Shown one piece after another: positions 7,263 to 15,933 of a DNA stretch of 64,000 nucleotides. Within the stretch, counting starts at the first letter, position 1, and each line of letters starts with the position of its first letter. A program made the translations under genes and the position numbers. The notes under the pieces were generated by a model. It saw only the letters and a program-made list of their open reading frames with translations. It was not told the origin of the DNA and ran no database searches. Source of the stretch: Pedobacter gandavensis. Its GTDB lineage: Bacteria > Bacteroidota > Bacteroidia > Sphingobacteriales > Sphingobacteriaceae. The stretch is taken from the NCBI RefSeq assembly GCF_014172405.1, contig NZ_WNXC01000003.1, positions 310,001 through 374,000 on the forward strand, written 5' to 3'.

Positions 7263-9308
7263 TTAGTCGTAGAAACTCCAGCTTACCCCAAATTTGATCA
7301 ACACTCTGTCCATCATAGGATAACGGTTTACCGAATAATATCCTTTAGACAACAGCCCTTGATTGGCATAATCAGTTTTCACGAATATATTGGCTTTTCT
7401 CAAACTGGCTTTCACCCAAACGTCCAGAATTGGTGTGGAATCAAAAGTTGTACCTTGTCCGACATAAAACTGTCCTGCAGGTGCAGAATAAGAATAGTTT
7501 TTATAGGGCGTATTGTAACGGACATCAAACCCTACATTTGTTTTTAAGGCTTTAAAGAAGGTATGATCCAGGAAGAAACTGGCAAAGGCATACAACTCTG
7601 GTGTCCTCAAAATATTCGGATTGTCAGTTTTTTGATAAACCAGGTAACTATCTAGATTAAATTTTCCAAATTTCAACTTTTTACCTACGGTAATTTTCAA
7701 CAGGTTAATACTCCCAAGTTGTGCTGGTACAATATTATTTGCATTTAATGCGTAGAAAGCACTATCAAGGACTCCATTATCTGGAGTTGGTGTTGTGAAA
7801 TATAAGTAATCACTGATTCGGAAATATTCTGCTCCAGCTTCAAAATTCAATCGGTCATTCAGGTATTTAAAAGAAAGGTTAATGGTTTTTGTACGGTTAA
7901 AATCTCTTTTCCAATTGTAATGGTTTCCAAAATACCGGGTAAAAACTTCCTCTGGTGATTTATTCTGAAAATACCCTCCCAAAACAATCCGTCCTACCGA
8001 TTTACTCAATAAAACATTACTTTTTGCTTCGTATAAAAAATCGCCACTGTTTCTTCCTTGAAATATTTGCTGTAAATCTACATTGAGGTCTACACGATTA
8101 CTAAACCTATATCCTGCAGATCCTAGCAGCGTTACGTTTTGAAAAGTGGAGTTATAATCGTAATAAGTGTCTACTTTATTTGGATAATATACACCTTGAT
8201 GGTACTTATAAAAGTCATGTCTGATTCCAGCATCCAATTTTAACTCATTCTTGATGATAGAATTGCCTTTTCCACGAAGAAAAAAGCTATACATAAATTC
8301 ATTCTGCACATTCATATAGCGGGTACTGTCATAAGTAAATGACAAATCTGCTATACCTGAAGGAATAGCCGTATGATCATCCGCTGAGGTTTTATGAAAA
8401 GTGTAGGAGTTTACATCATATTTAAATGTATAGGCTATTTTATTAGTAGGTAAAATCTTGTCTGAAATCTCCTGAGCCAGACTATCAATCCTACCAACAA
8501 AATAAGTTTGCTTGATCATGAAAGAATTTGAACGGTAGATATGTCCTGCATCCACTAGTCTAACTGGCTCTGATAAATGGTCTAATCCAACCGCTGTCTG
8601 AGGTACATTATCATATATTTTTGTATTATAGATAGACCCATTCTCACGGGCTTTTAGGGTATTAAAAATTGCAGCAACCCATAAATTATATCGTTTATTC
8701 GGGCTTTGATACCAAGAAAAAATATCTGCATTTAAGTGATCACCTCTTTGCCTTGGATAATACCCATTGGCACCAATTCTATTGTAATTAGCGCCAATAT
8801 TCCAGTTTCTTTTGATATTCTGAGAGTGGGTAACTTTAAAGATTGCCTCAGTTTCTCCTGCGGAAATAAAATAGAGATTGGTATATGGGGTTCTGGCCTG
8901 ATAATATTTGATATCATTCTGACCAATGGCATAAAAATCCAGGGAATGAAATCCAGCATCAAATCCAATTGTTTTTGAAGGTTCAAACAGCATTGGCATC
9001 GCTGCCAAACCAAGGTTTCCTGTACCGACAGTTGGTCTTCTCGGCTGAGCAATCATACTGAAATTCTGGAAACCAGCGAGCGTGGTATCTAAAGGTAGGG
9101 TTTGAATACTATCTTTAGTAAGCTTCAAAGTGGTATACCTGATAAATTTGGAAGTAAAAATAACAGAATCCAATCCTGCTTCTTCTTTCTTTCTTAACGA
9201 ATCCAATAATTTATTATCATTTACCGTCGTCTTTAAATCTTGGGCAAAAGACTGCCCACTCCCCAATAGGAAAAAGCAAAAAACAAATAAGGCAATGCTT
9301 TTATACAT
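7263..9308 (-). CDS. Putative outer-membrane porin, Porin_10-like
   Basis: A 681-residue protein with a signal peptide (about 1-22, ending SFAQ) and, after roughly residue 90, a long series of alternating aromatic/polar strands ending in ...FGVSWSFYD, as expected for an outer-membrane beta-barrel. The region RRPTVGTGNLGLAAMPM through NRIGANGYYPRQRGDH recalls the Bacteroidota 'putative porin' family (Porin_10). There is no TonB box or plug domain, so it is not a TonB-dependent receptor. Its ATG overlaps the stop of the purine nucleoside phosphorylase gene by one base (TAATG), showing translational coupling in the order lpxK, PNP, porin. The cargo is unknown; the context hints at nucleosides, but this is only inference. 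Confidence 0.8.
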   Translation of the reverse strand: MYKSIALFVFCFFLLGSGQSFAQDLKTTVNDNKLLDSLRKKEEAGLDSVIFTSKFIRYTTLKLTKDSIQTLPLDTTLAGFQNFSMIAQPRRPTVGTGNLGLAAMPMLFEPSKTIGFDAGFHSLDFYAIGQNDIKYYQARTPYTNLYFISAGETEAIFKVTHSQNIKRNWNIGANYNRIGANGYYPRQRGDHLNADIFSWYQSPNKRYNLWVAAIFNTLKARENGSIYNTKIYDNVPQTAVGLDHLSEPVRLVDAGHIYRSNSFMIKQTYFVGRIDSLAQEISDKILPTNKIAYTFKYDVNSYTFHKTSADDHTAIPSGIADLSFTYDSTRYMNVQNEFMYSFFLRGKGNSIIKNELKLDAGIRHDFYKYHQGVYYPNKVDTYYDYNSTFQNVTLLGSAGYRFSNRVDLNVDLQQIFQGRNSGDFLYEAKSNVLLSKSVGRIVLGGYFQNKSPEEVFTRYFGNHYNWKRDFNRTKTINLSFKYLNDRLNFEAGAEYFRISDYLYFTTPTPDNGVLDSAFYALNANNIVPAQLGSINLLKITVGKKLKFGKFNLDSYLVYQKTDNPNILRTPELYAFASFFLDHTFFKALKTNVGFDVRYNTPYKNYSYSAPAGQFYVGQGTTFDSTPILDVWVKASLRKANIFVKTDYANQGLLSKGYYSVNRYPMMDRVLIKFGVSWSFYD

Positions 9309-10123
9309 TATAAAGTAGAGATTAATTGGCTCAGTATTTTTGTCATTCTTGGCTCTGCAATTCTTGCCGTTTCAATGATCTCTTCCAGACTCACTGCTTG
9401 TAATTCTTCTGGAAAACCTTCATCAGTTAATACGGAAATGGCAAATACCGGGATGCTCATGTGTTTGGCTACAATGACCTCAGGAACGGTACTCATTCCA
9501 ACTGCATCACCACCAATGATGCGTAAGTATTTATATTCTGCTTTAGTTTCCAAATTTGGACCAGTAACCGCAACATATACCCCTTGATGGCAAACAATAT
9601 CATTGTCTTTTGCAATTTCTAAGGCGGTTTTAATCAAAGATCGTTGATATGGCTGACTCATATCCGGGAAACGGGGTCCCATATCAGCATCATTTCTTCC
9701 CCTAAGCGGACTTTCAGGTTGCAAGTTAATATGGTCGTTGATGATCATCAAATCGCCCTTTTTGAAATCAGGGTTTAAAGACCCAGCTGCATTAGAAACG
9801 AAAAGATGCGCAATTCCTAGGGCTTTCATCACCCGTATCGGAAAAGTAATCTGCTGCATGTTATAACCTTCATAATAGTGAAGTCTGCCTTGCATGGCAA
9901 CTACCTTTTTTCCGTTTAATGTACCAAATATCAATTTACCTGAATGAAATTCCAAGGTAGAGATTGGGAAATTAGGAATATTAGAATACATCAACTGATG
10001 TGCTATTTCTATTTCACCCACCAATCCACCTAGACCAGTTCCCAAAACGATGCCAATTTCTGGTTGGAAATCATTCGTTTTACGTTTAAGATATTCAACG
10101 GTTTCGTGTATGACTTGAAACAT
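9308..10123 (-). CDS. Purine-nucleoside phosphorylase, trimeric type
   Basis: A 271-residue enzyme that splits purine nucleosides with phosphate to free base and (deoxy)ribose 1-phosphate. It is of the trimeric PNP/MTAP family: GTGLGGLVG phosphate loop, GRLHYYEGY (H82), SNAAGSLNPDFKKGD, and GPNLETKAE (E192), followed by DAVGMSTVPEVIVAKH. At the position of the purine-contacting Asn of mammalian PNP (N243, in LITN) this protein has Asp (D234, in VLTDE), which may alter base preference. It overlaps the end of lpxK by 29 bp at its start and the start of the porin gene by one base at its end, so it is part of a tightly coupled operon. Confidence 0.93.
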   Translation of the reverse strand: MFQVIHETVEYLKRKTNDFQPEIGIVLGTGLGGLVGEIEIAHQLMYSNIPNFPISTLEFHSGKLIFGTLNGKKVVAMQGRLHYYEGYNMQQITFPIRVMKALGIAHLFVSNAAGSLNPDFKKGDLMIINDHINLQPESPLRGRNDADMGPRFPDMSQPYQRSLIKTALEIAKDNDIVCHQGVYVAVTGPNLETKAEYKYLRIIGGDAVGMSTVPEVIVAKHMSIPVFAISVLTDEGFPEELQAVSLEEIIETARIAEPRMTKILSQLISTL

Positions 10124-11156
10124 AAGCTATAATTTTTTGATCAAATATAATTTTATCTTTTGCGCTTAACCCAATTTTCACAGGTAAATAAAAGATTGGT
10201 AAATTTAACAGTAATTCTTTTAAAGTACCACCTAATAAACGTTGCGCATCCTTTTCTGTTGTGATGATTATTTTTTCTGGAGCAGGGTCTTTTTTAAAGG
10301 CCTTTACCAGTTCCTGAATATCTGCAGTGGTAAAGCGGTAATGATCCGGATAGTCATGGTGTTGAATGTTATCGGTATATGCCCCTAAATACTGCAACAG
10401 TGGCTTTGGATTGGCTATTCCAGTTAACAAAAACACGCTTGTATCTTTAGTAATCGAGTTACATAATCGGTCTTCTCCCAAGATCATCGGGACCAAAGAT
10501 TGGTAAACCAGACCAGAAAACAAGGCATTTTCTTTCCATTTATCCTCAAATTTATTTAAACACTTTTCGGCCATTCCCCCTGGGATTACTTCCGGAGATT
10601 TAGTAATCAGGATTGATTCTGCTCTTTTATATCCAGAAAAACTTTCCCTCAGGTTTCCTGCAGGCAATAGAAACTGTGGTTTCAATAACTTTTCAAATTC
10701 AAATAAGAGAATATGATATCCGGCACGAATAGCGCGGTGCTGATAGGCATCATCCAGAATAATCAGGTCATGATCTTTCTGTAACTTCCTTGCCCCAACT
10801 ACACGATCTTCACAAACAGCGACGGTAATTTGGGGGAATTTTCGATAAAACTGCATCGGTTCATCACCAATCGTTTCAGCTGTTGCCTGATTATCCGCCA
10901 AGATAAAACCTTTGGTTTTACGGCCATAACCTCTGCTCAATATGGCAATTTTACGGTCTGGAAAAAGACGCACCAGGTATTCCGTCACCGGGCTTTTACC
11001 TGATCCACCAACCACCAAATTCCCAACACAAATCACCGGAATATCAAAACCAATAGCTTTAAACATACCGATATCATATAGCTTGTTTCTTACAAAAACT
11101 ACGATGCCATAAAGGATGGAAAAAGGAAATAACAGATAGCGTAAGTATTTTATCAT
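10095..11156 (-). CDS. lpxK: Tetraacyldisaccharide 4'-kinase LpxK
   Basis: A 353-residue lipid A kinase that phosphorylates the 4' position of the tetraacyldisaccharide precursor at the inner membrane. It has an N-terminal membrane-associated helix (YLLFPFSILYGIVVFVRN) and the P-loop GNLVVGGSGKSPVTEYL; ILDDAYQHRAI is the family Asp/His motif. I take ATG at 11156 (MIKYLRYLLF) as the start: an upstream TTG at 11168 lies inside a -7 promoter box and is unlikely to be translated. It is the first gene of the lpxK-PNP-porin operon. Confidence 0.94.
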   Translation of the reverse strand: MIKYLRYLLFPFSILYGIVVFVRNKLYDIGMFKAIGFDIPVICVGNLVVGGSGKSPVTEYLVRLFPDRKIAILSRGYGRKTKGFILADNQATAETIGDEPMQFYRKFPQITVAVCEDRVVGARKLQKDHDLIILDDAYQHRAIRAGYHILLFEFEKLLKPQFLLPAGNLRESFSGYKRAESILITKSPEVIPGGMAEKCLNKFEDKWKENALFSGLVYQSLVPMILGEDRLCNSITKDTSVFLLTGIANPKPLLQYLGAYTDNIQHHDYPDHYRFTTADIQELVKAFKKDPAPEKIIITTEKDAQRLLGGTLKELLLNLPIFYLPVKIGLSAKDKIIFDQKIIAYVSSHTRNR

Positions 11157-11165
11157 GTTGCGCTT

Positions 11166-11173
11166 CAAAAATA
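11166..11173 (-). promoter_or_regulatory. -7 promoter box just upstream of lpxK
   Basis: Reads TATTTTTG on the minus strand, a full match to TAnnTTTG, with only 9 nt between it and the ATG at 11156. This implies a very short leader. Confidence 0.5.
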
Positions 11174-11240
11174 AGAATTATAGCGCGTAATGCATGAAGT
11201 TTATACATATTGAGGGTTACCGGGCAACAAAATAAAAGGC

Positions 11241-11248
11241 TATCTTTG
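11241..11248 (+). promoter_or_regulatory. -7 promoter box of the P5C dehydrogenase gene
   Basis: TATCTTTG matches TAnnTTTG, 20 nt before the ATG. There is no clear TTG at -33. It lies in the divergent spacer shared with lpxK. Confidence 0.5.
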
Positions 11249-11268
11249 TACAAACAATATTTTATATC

Positions 11269-12903
11269 ATGCTTAAAGGATTTTTTAACGTACCAACTCC
11301 GGTTAATGAGCCTATTTTAGGTTACGCCCCGGGAAGTAAAGAACGTGAACTTTTGAAGGCCGCAATTGCCGAAGCCCGCTCTAAAAAAATTGACATCCCG
11401 ATGTACATCAACGGAAAGGAAGTTCATACTGAAAATAAAGGAACCACAACTCCTCCTCACGACCATCAGCACATTCTTGCTGAATACAGTAAAGGAACGA
11501 AGGAACATGTTAGTCAGGCTATTGATGCTGCTTTAGCAGCGAAATCAAAATGGGAAAATTTAGCATGGGAACACCGTGCAGCGATCTTCCTGAAAGCAGC
11601 TGATCTTATTGCAGGTCCATACCGCTATAAATTAAACGCAGCTACAATGCTGGGTCAATCGAAAAATGCTTACCAGGCAGAGATTGATGCTGCTTGTGAG
11701 CTGATCGACTTCCTTCGTTTTAACGTAAGTTATATGTCGGAAATCTATAAACAACAACCTCCGGTTTCTCCTAAAGGTTCATGGAACAGAGTAGAACAAC
11801 GCCCATTAGAAGGTTTTGTATTCGCTTTAACGCCATTTAACTTTACTGCAATCGCTGGTAACCTACCTACTTCAGCAGCAATGATGGGGAACGTAATCGT
11901 TTGGAAACCTGCAAATACACAGATCTATTCTGCGAATGTATTGATGCAGATTTTCAAAGAAGCTGGTTTACCTGATGGGGTTATTAACTTAGTATATGTT
12001 TCCGGACCGGAAGCAGGTGAAGTAATCTTTAACCATCCTGATTTCGCTGGTATCCACTTTACAGGTTCTACTGGCGTATTCCAGGACATCTGGAAAACGA
12101 TCGGAAATAACATTCATAAATTCAAAACTTACCCACGTATTGTTGGAGAAACAGGTGGTAAAGATTTTATCCTTGTTCATGGTTCAGCGGAAGCAGAATC
12201 TTCCAGCACAGCGATCATCCGTGGTGCATTCGAGTACCAAGGACAAAAATGTTCGGCAGCTTCACGTGTTTACGTGGCAAAGAGCATCTGGCCTAAAGTA
12301 AAAGAATACATGCTCCGTGATCTTGCTGAATTCAAAATGGGCGGTACTGAAGATTTCGGTAACTTTATCAATGCGGTAATTGATGGGAATTCTTTCGACA
12401 AATTAGCGAAATACATTGATGAAGCTAAAAAAGATAGCAGTGTAGAAATTATTGCTGGTGGTAACTACGACAAATCTAAAGGATACTTTATTGAGCCTAC
12501 TGTATTGGTAGTTCAAGATCCTAAGTACGTAACAATGTGCGAAGAATTGTTCGGCCCGGTATTGACCTTATTTGTTTATGATGATGATAAATTCGATGAA
12601 ATTTTAGACATCGTTGACAGCACTTCAATTTATGCCTTAACAGGTGCCGTAATTGCACAGGATCGTTATGCAATTGAAAAAGCAACACAACGTTTGAGAA
12701 ATGCAGCAGGTAACTTCTACATCAATGATAAATGTACAGGTGCCGTTGTTGGTCAGCAGCCTTTCGGTGGCGCCAGAGGTTCTGGTACCAATGACAAAGC
12801 AGGTTCAATGATCAATCTTCTTCGTTGGGTTTCTCCACGTACGATCAAAGAAACTTTCGATCCACCTAAAGATTTCCGTTACCCATTTTTGTCTAACGAC
12901 TAG
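11269..12903 (+). CDS. L-glutamate gamma-semialdehyde (1-pyrroline-5-carboxylate) dehydrogenase
   Basis: A 544-residue NAD-dependent aldehyde dehydrogenase that oxidises glutamate semialdehyde/P5C to glutamate, the second step of proline breakdown. The catalytic general base is E294 (VGETGGKDF) and the nucleophile is C328 (GQKCSAASR). The long N-terminus (FFNVPTPVNEPILGYAPGS) and the overall length fit the stand-alone P5C dehydrogenase group seen also in mitochondria (ALDH4-like, about 540 residues), not the short RocA or the PutA fusion. Proline dehydrogenase is not next to it. The gene is monocistronic: own promoter box upstream and a strong terminator downstream. Confidence 0.94.
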   Translation: MLKGFFNVPTPVNEPILGYAPGSKERELLKAAIAEARSKKIDIPMYINGKEVHTENKGTTTPPHDHQHILAEYSKGTKEHVSQAIDAALAAKSKWENLAWEHRAAIFLKAADLIAGPYRYKLNAATMLGQSKNAYQAEIDAACELIDFLRFNVSYMSEIYKQQPPVSPKGSWNRVEQRPLEGFVFALTPFNFTAIAGNLPTSAAMMGNVIVWKPANTQIYSANVLMQIFKEAGLPDGVINLVYVSGPEAGEVIFNHPDFAGIHFTGSTGVFQDIWKTIGNNIHKFKTYPRIVGETGGKDFILVHGSAEAESSSTAIIRGAFEYQGQKCSAASRVYVAKSIWPKVKEYMLRDLAEFKMGGTEDFGNFINAVIDGNSFDKLAKYIDEAKKDSSVEIIAGGNYDKSKGYFIEPTVLVVQDPKYVTMCEELFGPVLTLFVYDDDKFDEILDIVDSTSIYALTGAVIAQDRYAIEKATQRLRNAAGNFYINDKCTGAVVGQQPFGGARGSGTNDKAGSMINLLRWVSPRTIKETFDPPKDFRYPFLSND

Positions 12904-12948
12904 TCTTACTTATTTTGATCGATCTGTGGATCGATCAAACGATCATAA

Positions 12949-12985
12949 AAAAAGCGGAGGCCCTGAAAAGGAGCCTCCGCTTTTT
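12949..12985. terminator. Bidirectional terminator, P5C dehydrogenase / carbonic anhydrase
   Basis: A 13-bp stem, AAAAAGCGGAGGC with GCCTCCGCTTTTT, around an 11-nt loop between two convergent genes. A- and T-runs on both sides allow termination from both strands. Confidence 0.92.
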
Positions 12986-13022
12986 GTGATCACAAACTGC
13001 TCATCACAGCCAGTTGTTCTAG

Positions 13023-13703
13023 CTATTTCAATTTTTCAATCCCATCCATTCTGAACACAGAATTCATGTTGCTGTTGTTGTCACAGGTAACACCAAGATC
13101 TGAAATAAAGCCATTTTCCAGACTATAAGCCCAGCCATGTAAGCCTAGCTTTTTACCATTAGCCCATCTGTTCTGAACGATAGATGTTTTGCTCAGGTTA
13201 AAAACTCCCTCAATTACATTCAGCTCAACTAGTCTTTCGCTTCTCTTCTTTTTATCAGAGATCATATCCAGTTCATGGTAATGCAACCTGTAAGTATCTT
13301 TAATATTTCTTAACCAGTTGTCGATAATTCCATACTGCTTATTACCCATAGCTGCTTCAACTCCACCACAACCATAATGACCACAAACAATCACGTGCTC
13401 TACTTCTAATACATTAACCGCATAATCGAGTACACTTAACATGTTCATATCAGTATGTACCACTACATTGGCAATGTTACGGTGAACAAAGATGTCTCCA
13501 GGATTGGTATTCGTAATCTGATTTGCAGGAACACGACTGTCAGAACAACCTATCCATAAGATTGGCGGTTTTTGTCCGGCTGATAAACGTTCGAAAAATT
13601 TAGGATCTTCTGCTAAAGTGGAAGCCACCCAGTCTTTGTTTCCTTGTAATAATCCTTCGTAAGTAATTTGACTGCTATCTTGTTTTTCTAATTTTGCGCA
13701 CAT
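13023..13703 (-). CDS. Beta-class carbonic anhydrase
   Basis: A 226-residue cytoplasmic zinc enzyme that interconverts CO2 and bicarbonate. The zinc ligands C53 and the Asp-Arg dyad are in CSDSRVPANQI, and H109 and C112 in HYGCGGVEAAM. Length fits the E. coli Can type. It starts 6 nt after the stop of the SulP transporter gene, so both are cotranscribed. The pairing suggests uptake of bicarbonate by the transporter and its equilibration with CO2 by this enzyme. Confidence 0.95.
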   Translation of the reverse strand: MCAKLEKQDSSQITYEGLLQGNKDWVASTLAEDPKFFERLSAGQKPPILWIGCSDSRVPANQITNTNPGDIFVHRNIANVVVHTDMNMLSVLDYAVNVLEVEHVIVCGHYGCGGVEAAMGNKQYGIIDNWLRNIKDTYRLHYHELDMISDKKKRSERLVELNVIEGVFNLSKTSIVQNRWANGKKLGLHGWAYSLENGFISDLGVTCDNNSNMNSVFRMDGIEKLK

Positions 13704-13709
13704 AATAAT

Positions 13710-15314
13710 TTAATTATTAATTTCTTCTATAATTTTACTGTCCAACTTTGGCACAGTATACTGTTTCTTAATGTTCTCTAATATTACTATCGTTCCTTTT
13801 GTAAAAGCATTGTGCTTAAAGTTGAAAATCGTTTCCAACACATCCGGATCAATATATCGGGAATTTGTTCCATCGATAATGACAGTTGTTTCTTTAGGGA
13901 TATTATTCAGCATGACCTGAATGGCTGCTTTATTTAAAAATGAAACCTCTTCCGCTAATTTGATGCGAAGATTTTTCTTGGTTCCTTCCTCCTGAATTTT
14001 GTAAAAGAATGGATTACGCATATTGGTACGTAACAGGTAGAAAATAGAGAATAACATTCCTACTGCCACACCTTTTAACAGGTCAGTCAATAACACGGCA
14101 ATAATCGTAATCACAAACGGTACAAACTGGTCCCAGCCTTTATGGTACATATGTTGAAATAAAGCAATACGTGTTAATTTATAACCGGTTACCAATAAGA
14201 TTGCTGCCAAACAGGCTAATGGAATCATATTGATGACACCTGGAATAAATAAGAAGGACAAAAGTAACCATACGCCGTGAAAAATCGCAGACATTTTAGT
14301 TCTTCCTCCTGCATTTACGTTTGCAGAACTCCTTACAATTACTGATGTTAGGGGTAAACCACCTAGCATACCGCTAGCCATATTACCTACACCCTGAGCT
14401 AATAACTCTCTATTTGTTGGAGTCGTTCTTTTTATCGGGTCAATTTTATCTACCGCTTCAATACTCAATAAAGTTTCTAAACTGGCTACTACTGCAATTG
14501 TCGCAGCAACAATCCAGACTTTACTATCGGTGATCGCAGAAAAATTTGGCATAGTAAATAAGCCAGTCAATTCCGACCATCCATTAACCACAGGAATTTC
14601 CACCATTTGCGTTGCATTCAATGCATACCCTGTCCCCTGGAAAGCGATACTTAATATAATACCTAAGGCTACCACGATAAGTGGCGCAGGAATTACATTC
14701 ACTTTTTTCAACTTCGGCCAATACAATAACACCGCAATAGACAATCCACTGATCACAATCGCTGCTAGCGTAAAATGACTAAAGGCATTTCCTATAGCTG
14801 AAAACGTATTTTGGTTGTCCGTTTGAAAAAAACTCATATCTCCAAAGAAATCTGAATCTACACCTAAGGCATGAGGGAGTTGCTTCAGGATTAAAGTAAC
14901 CCCAATTGCGGCCAACATTCCTTCGATGACGCTGGAAGGGAAGTAATTACCGATCATACCACCTTTCAATAATCCCAATACGATCTGCATAGCCCCAGCC
15001 AGCACTACTGCCAGTAAAAACGTCTGATAACCGCCTAATTGACCAATCGCACCAAGCACGATTGCAGTTAGCCCAGCGGCAGGACCACTCACACTCAATT
15101 GAGAACCACTAAGACTTGCAACGACAATACCTCCAACAACACCAGTTACTAGACCGGCAAACAACGGTGCACCTGAGGCCAGGGCCACACCTAAACATAA
15201 AGGTAAAGCCACCAAAAATACCACGATACTGGAAGGCAAATCACGCTTTAAGTTCTTTTTTAATATATACTTCTTCACTTCCAATCTTGAAAAGATTGAG
15301 TTCCCATTTTGCAT
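13710..15314 (-). CDS. SulP-family anion (probably bicarbonate) transporter
   Basis: A 534-residue inner-membrane carrier of the SulP/SLC26 family. It begins with LKRDLPSSIVVFLVALPLCLGVALASGAP, shown here only in part as the family's first helix, followed by about 10-14 membrane segments (residues 25-410) with GLLGGLPLTSVIVRSSAN-like core sequence near 320. The C-terminus (about 430-534) is a shortened STAS-like domain with the segment TTVIIDGTNSRYIDPDVLETI. It is the first gene of a pair with carbonic anhydrase 6 nt downstream, which points to bicarbonate as substrate over sulfate; this is inferred from context. Confidence 0.9.
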   Translation of the reverse strand: MQNGNSIFSRLEVKKYILKKNLKRDLPSSIVVFLVALPLCLGVALASGAPLFAGLVTGVVGGIVVASLSGSQLSVSGPAAGLTAIVLGAIGQLGGYQTFLLAVVLAGAMQIVLGLLKGGMIGNYFPSSVIEGMLAAIGVTLILKQLPHALGVDSDFFGDMSFFQTDNQNTFSAIGNAFSHFTLAAIVISGLSIAVLLYWPKLKKVNVIPAPLIVVALGIILSIAFQGTGYALNATQMVEIPVVNGWSELTGLFTMPNFSAITDSKVWIVAATIAVVASLETLLSIEAVDKIDPIKRTTPTNRELLAQGVGNMASGMLGGLPLTSVIVRSSANVNAGGRTKMSAIFHGVWLLLSFLFIPGVINMIPLACLAAILLVTGYKLTRIALFQHMYHKGWDQFVPFVITIIAVLLTDLLKGVAVGMLFSIFYLLRTNMRNPFFYKIQEEGTKKNLRIKLAEEVSFLNKAAIQVMLNNIPKETTVIIDGTNSRYIDPDVLETIFNFKHNAFTKGTIVILENIKKQYTVPKLDSKIIEEINN

Positions 15315-15393
15315 AAAACAATGTTTTAATTCTTGTAAACTAATTTAAAAAATTGCACAGCTATCCTTACAACAGGTTAGTTATGCGAATAAA

Positions 15394-15735
15394 TTAGACC
15401 AAGTTAGGAGGAGGTGTAGGAACGGAAGGATGGAAAGGATCGACATGTCTCTTAAAGTGATCAATATAACTGTTGCTGATACCAAAATGGCTCAAGACAG
15501 CATTAAAGTCCATGGTATAAGGAAAATCAATCATTTTATAATCCAGGAGGTTCACCTTGGCCTTACCACTCTCGCCGTCGGCACTGTGTTCAACTTCGAT
15601 CTGCATGATCACCAATTGAATACTTTCCTTCTGGATATCACTAAAAAATACGGGTGCGCCAGAAATCATCATCTTTACACAAAAGATGCCTAAAAAGGTA
15701 ATGATGATTAAAAGACGGTATTTCCGTAATGACAT
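15394..15735 (-). CDS. Small exported or membrane-anchored protein of unknown function
   Basis: A 113-residue protein with an N-terminal hydrophobic segment (residues 8-27, LLIIITFLGIFCVKMMI...) that can act as a signal peptide or anchor, followed by a polar region and a C-terminus ending in HPSVPTPPPNLV. I do not recognise a family. It has a promoter with both boxes (-33 GCAAA complement and -7 TATTTTTG) upstream. It lies 79 nt before the SulP-carbonic anhydrase pair on the same strand and could be the first gene of that unit. The open frame on the opposite strand is judged a shadow. Confidence 0.65.
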   Translation of the reverse strand: MSLRKYRLLIIITFLGIFCVKMMISGAPVFFSDIQKESIQLVIMQIEVEHSADGESGKAKVNLLDYKMIDFPYTMDFNAVLSHFGISNSYIDHFKRHVDPFHPSVPTPPPNLV

Positions 15736-15764
15736 TTTGATTATTTAGTTCATGCTTAACTGTT

Positions 15765-15797
15765 CAAAAATAACTCCAAAATAGCCGAACTAGCAAA
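15765..15797 (-). promoter_or_regulatory. Promoter of the small exported protein gene
   Basis: On the minus strand, TTTGC (-33) and TATTTTTG (-7), with 21 nt between TTG and TA. Both match the Bacteroidota consensus. The -7 box is 29 nt before the ATG. Confidence 0.65.
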
Positions 15798-15933
15798 TTG
15801 TCATGTAAAAAAAATGTAATTTAGTTCATATTCAACTAAAAAACAGGCTCTTAAATTTAAAACCAAACCTATTTCATAGAAAAACGAAGCATTAAACGTA
15901 ATTTAGGCCACTCAAAATACCCTTACCTTATTC

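Noticed and set aside
15430..15693. Plus-strand frame opposite the small exported protein gene
   Set aside because: The minus-strand frame has a signal sequence and a full promoter; the plus-strand frame has neither and would lie fully inside it.
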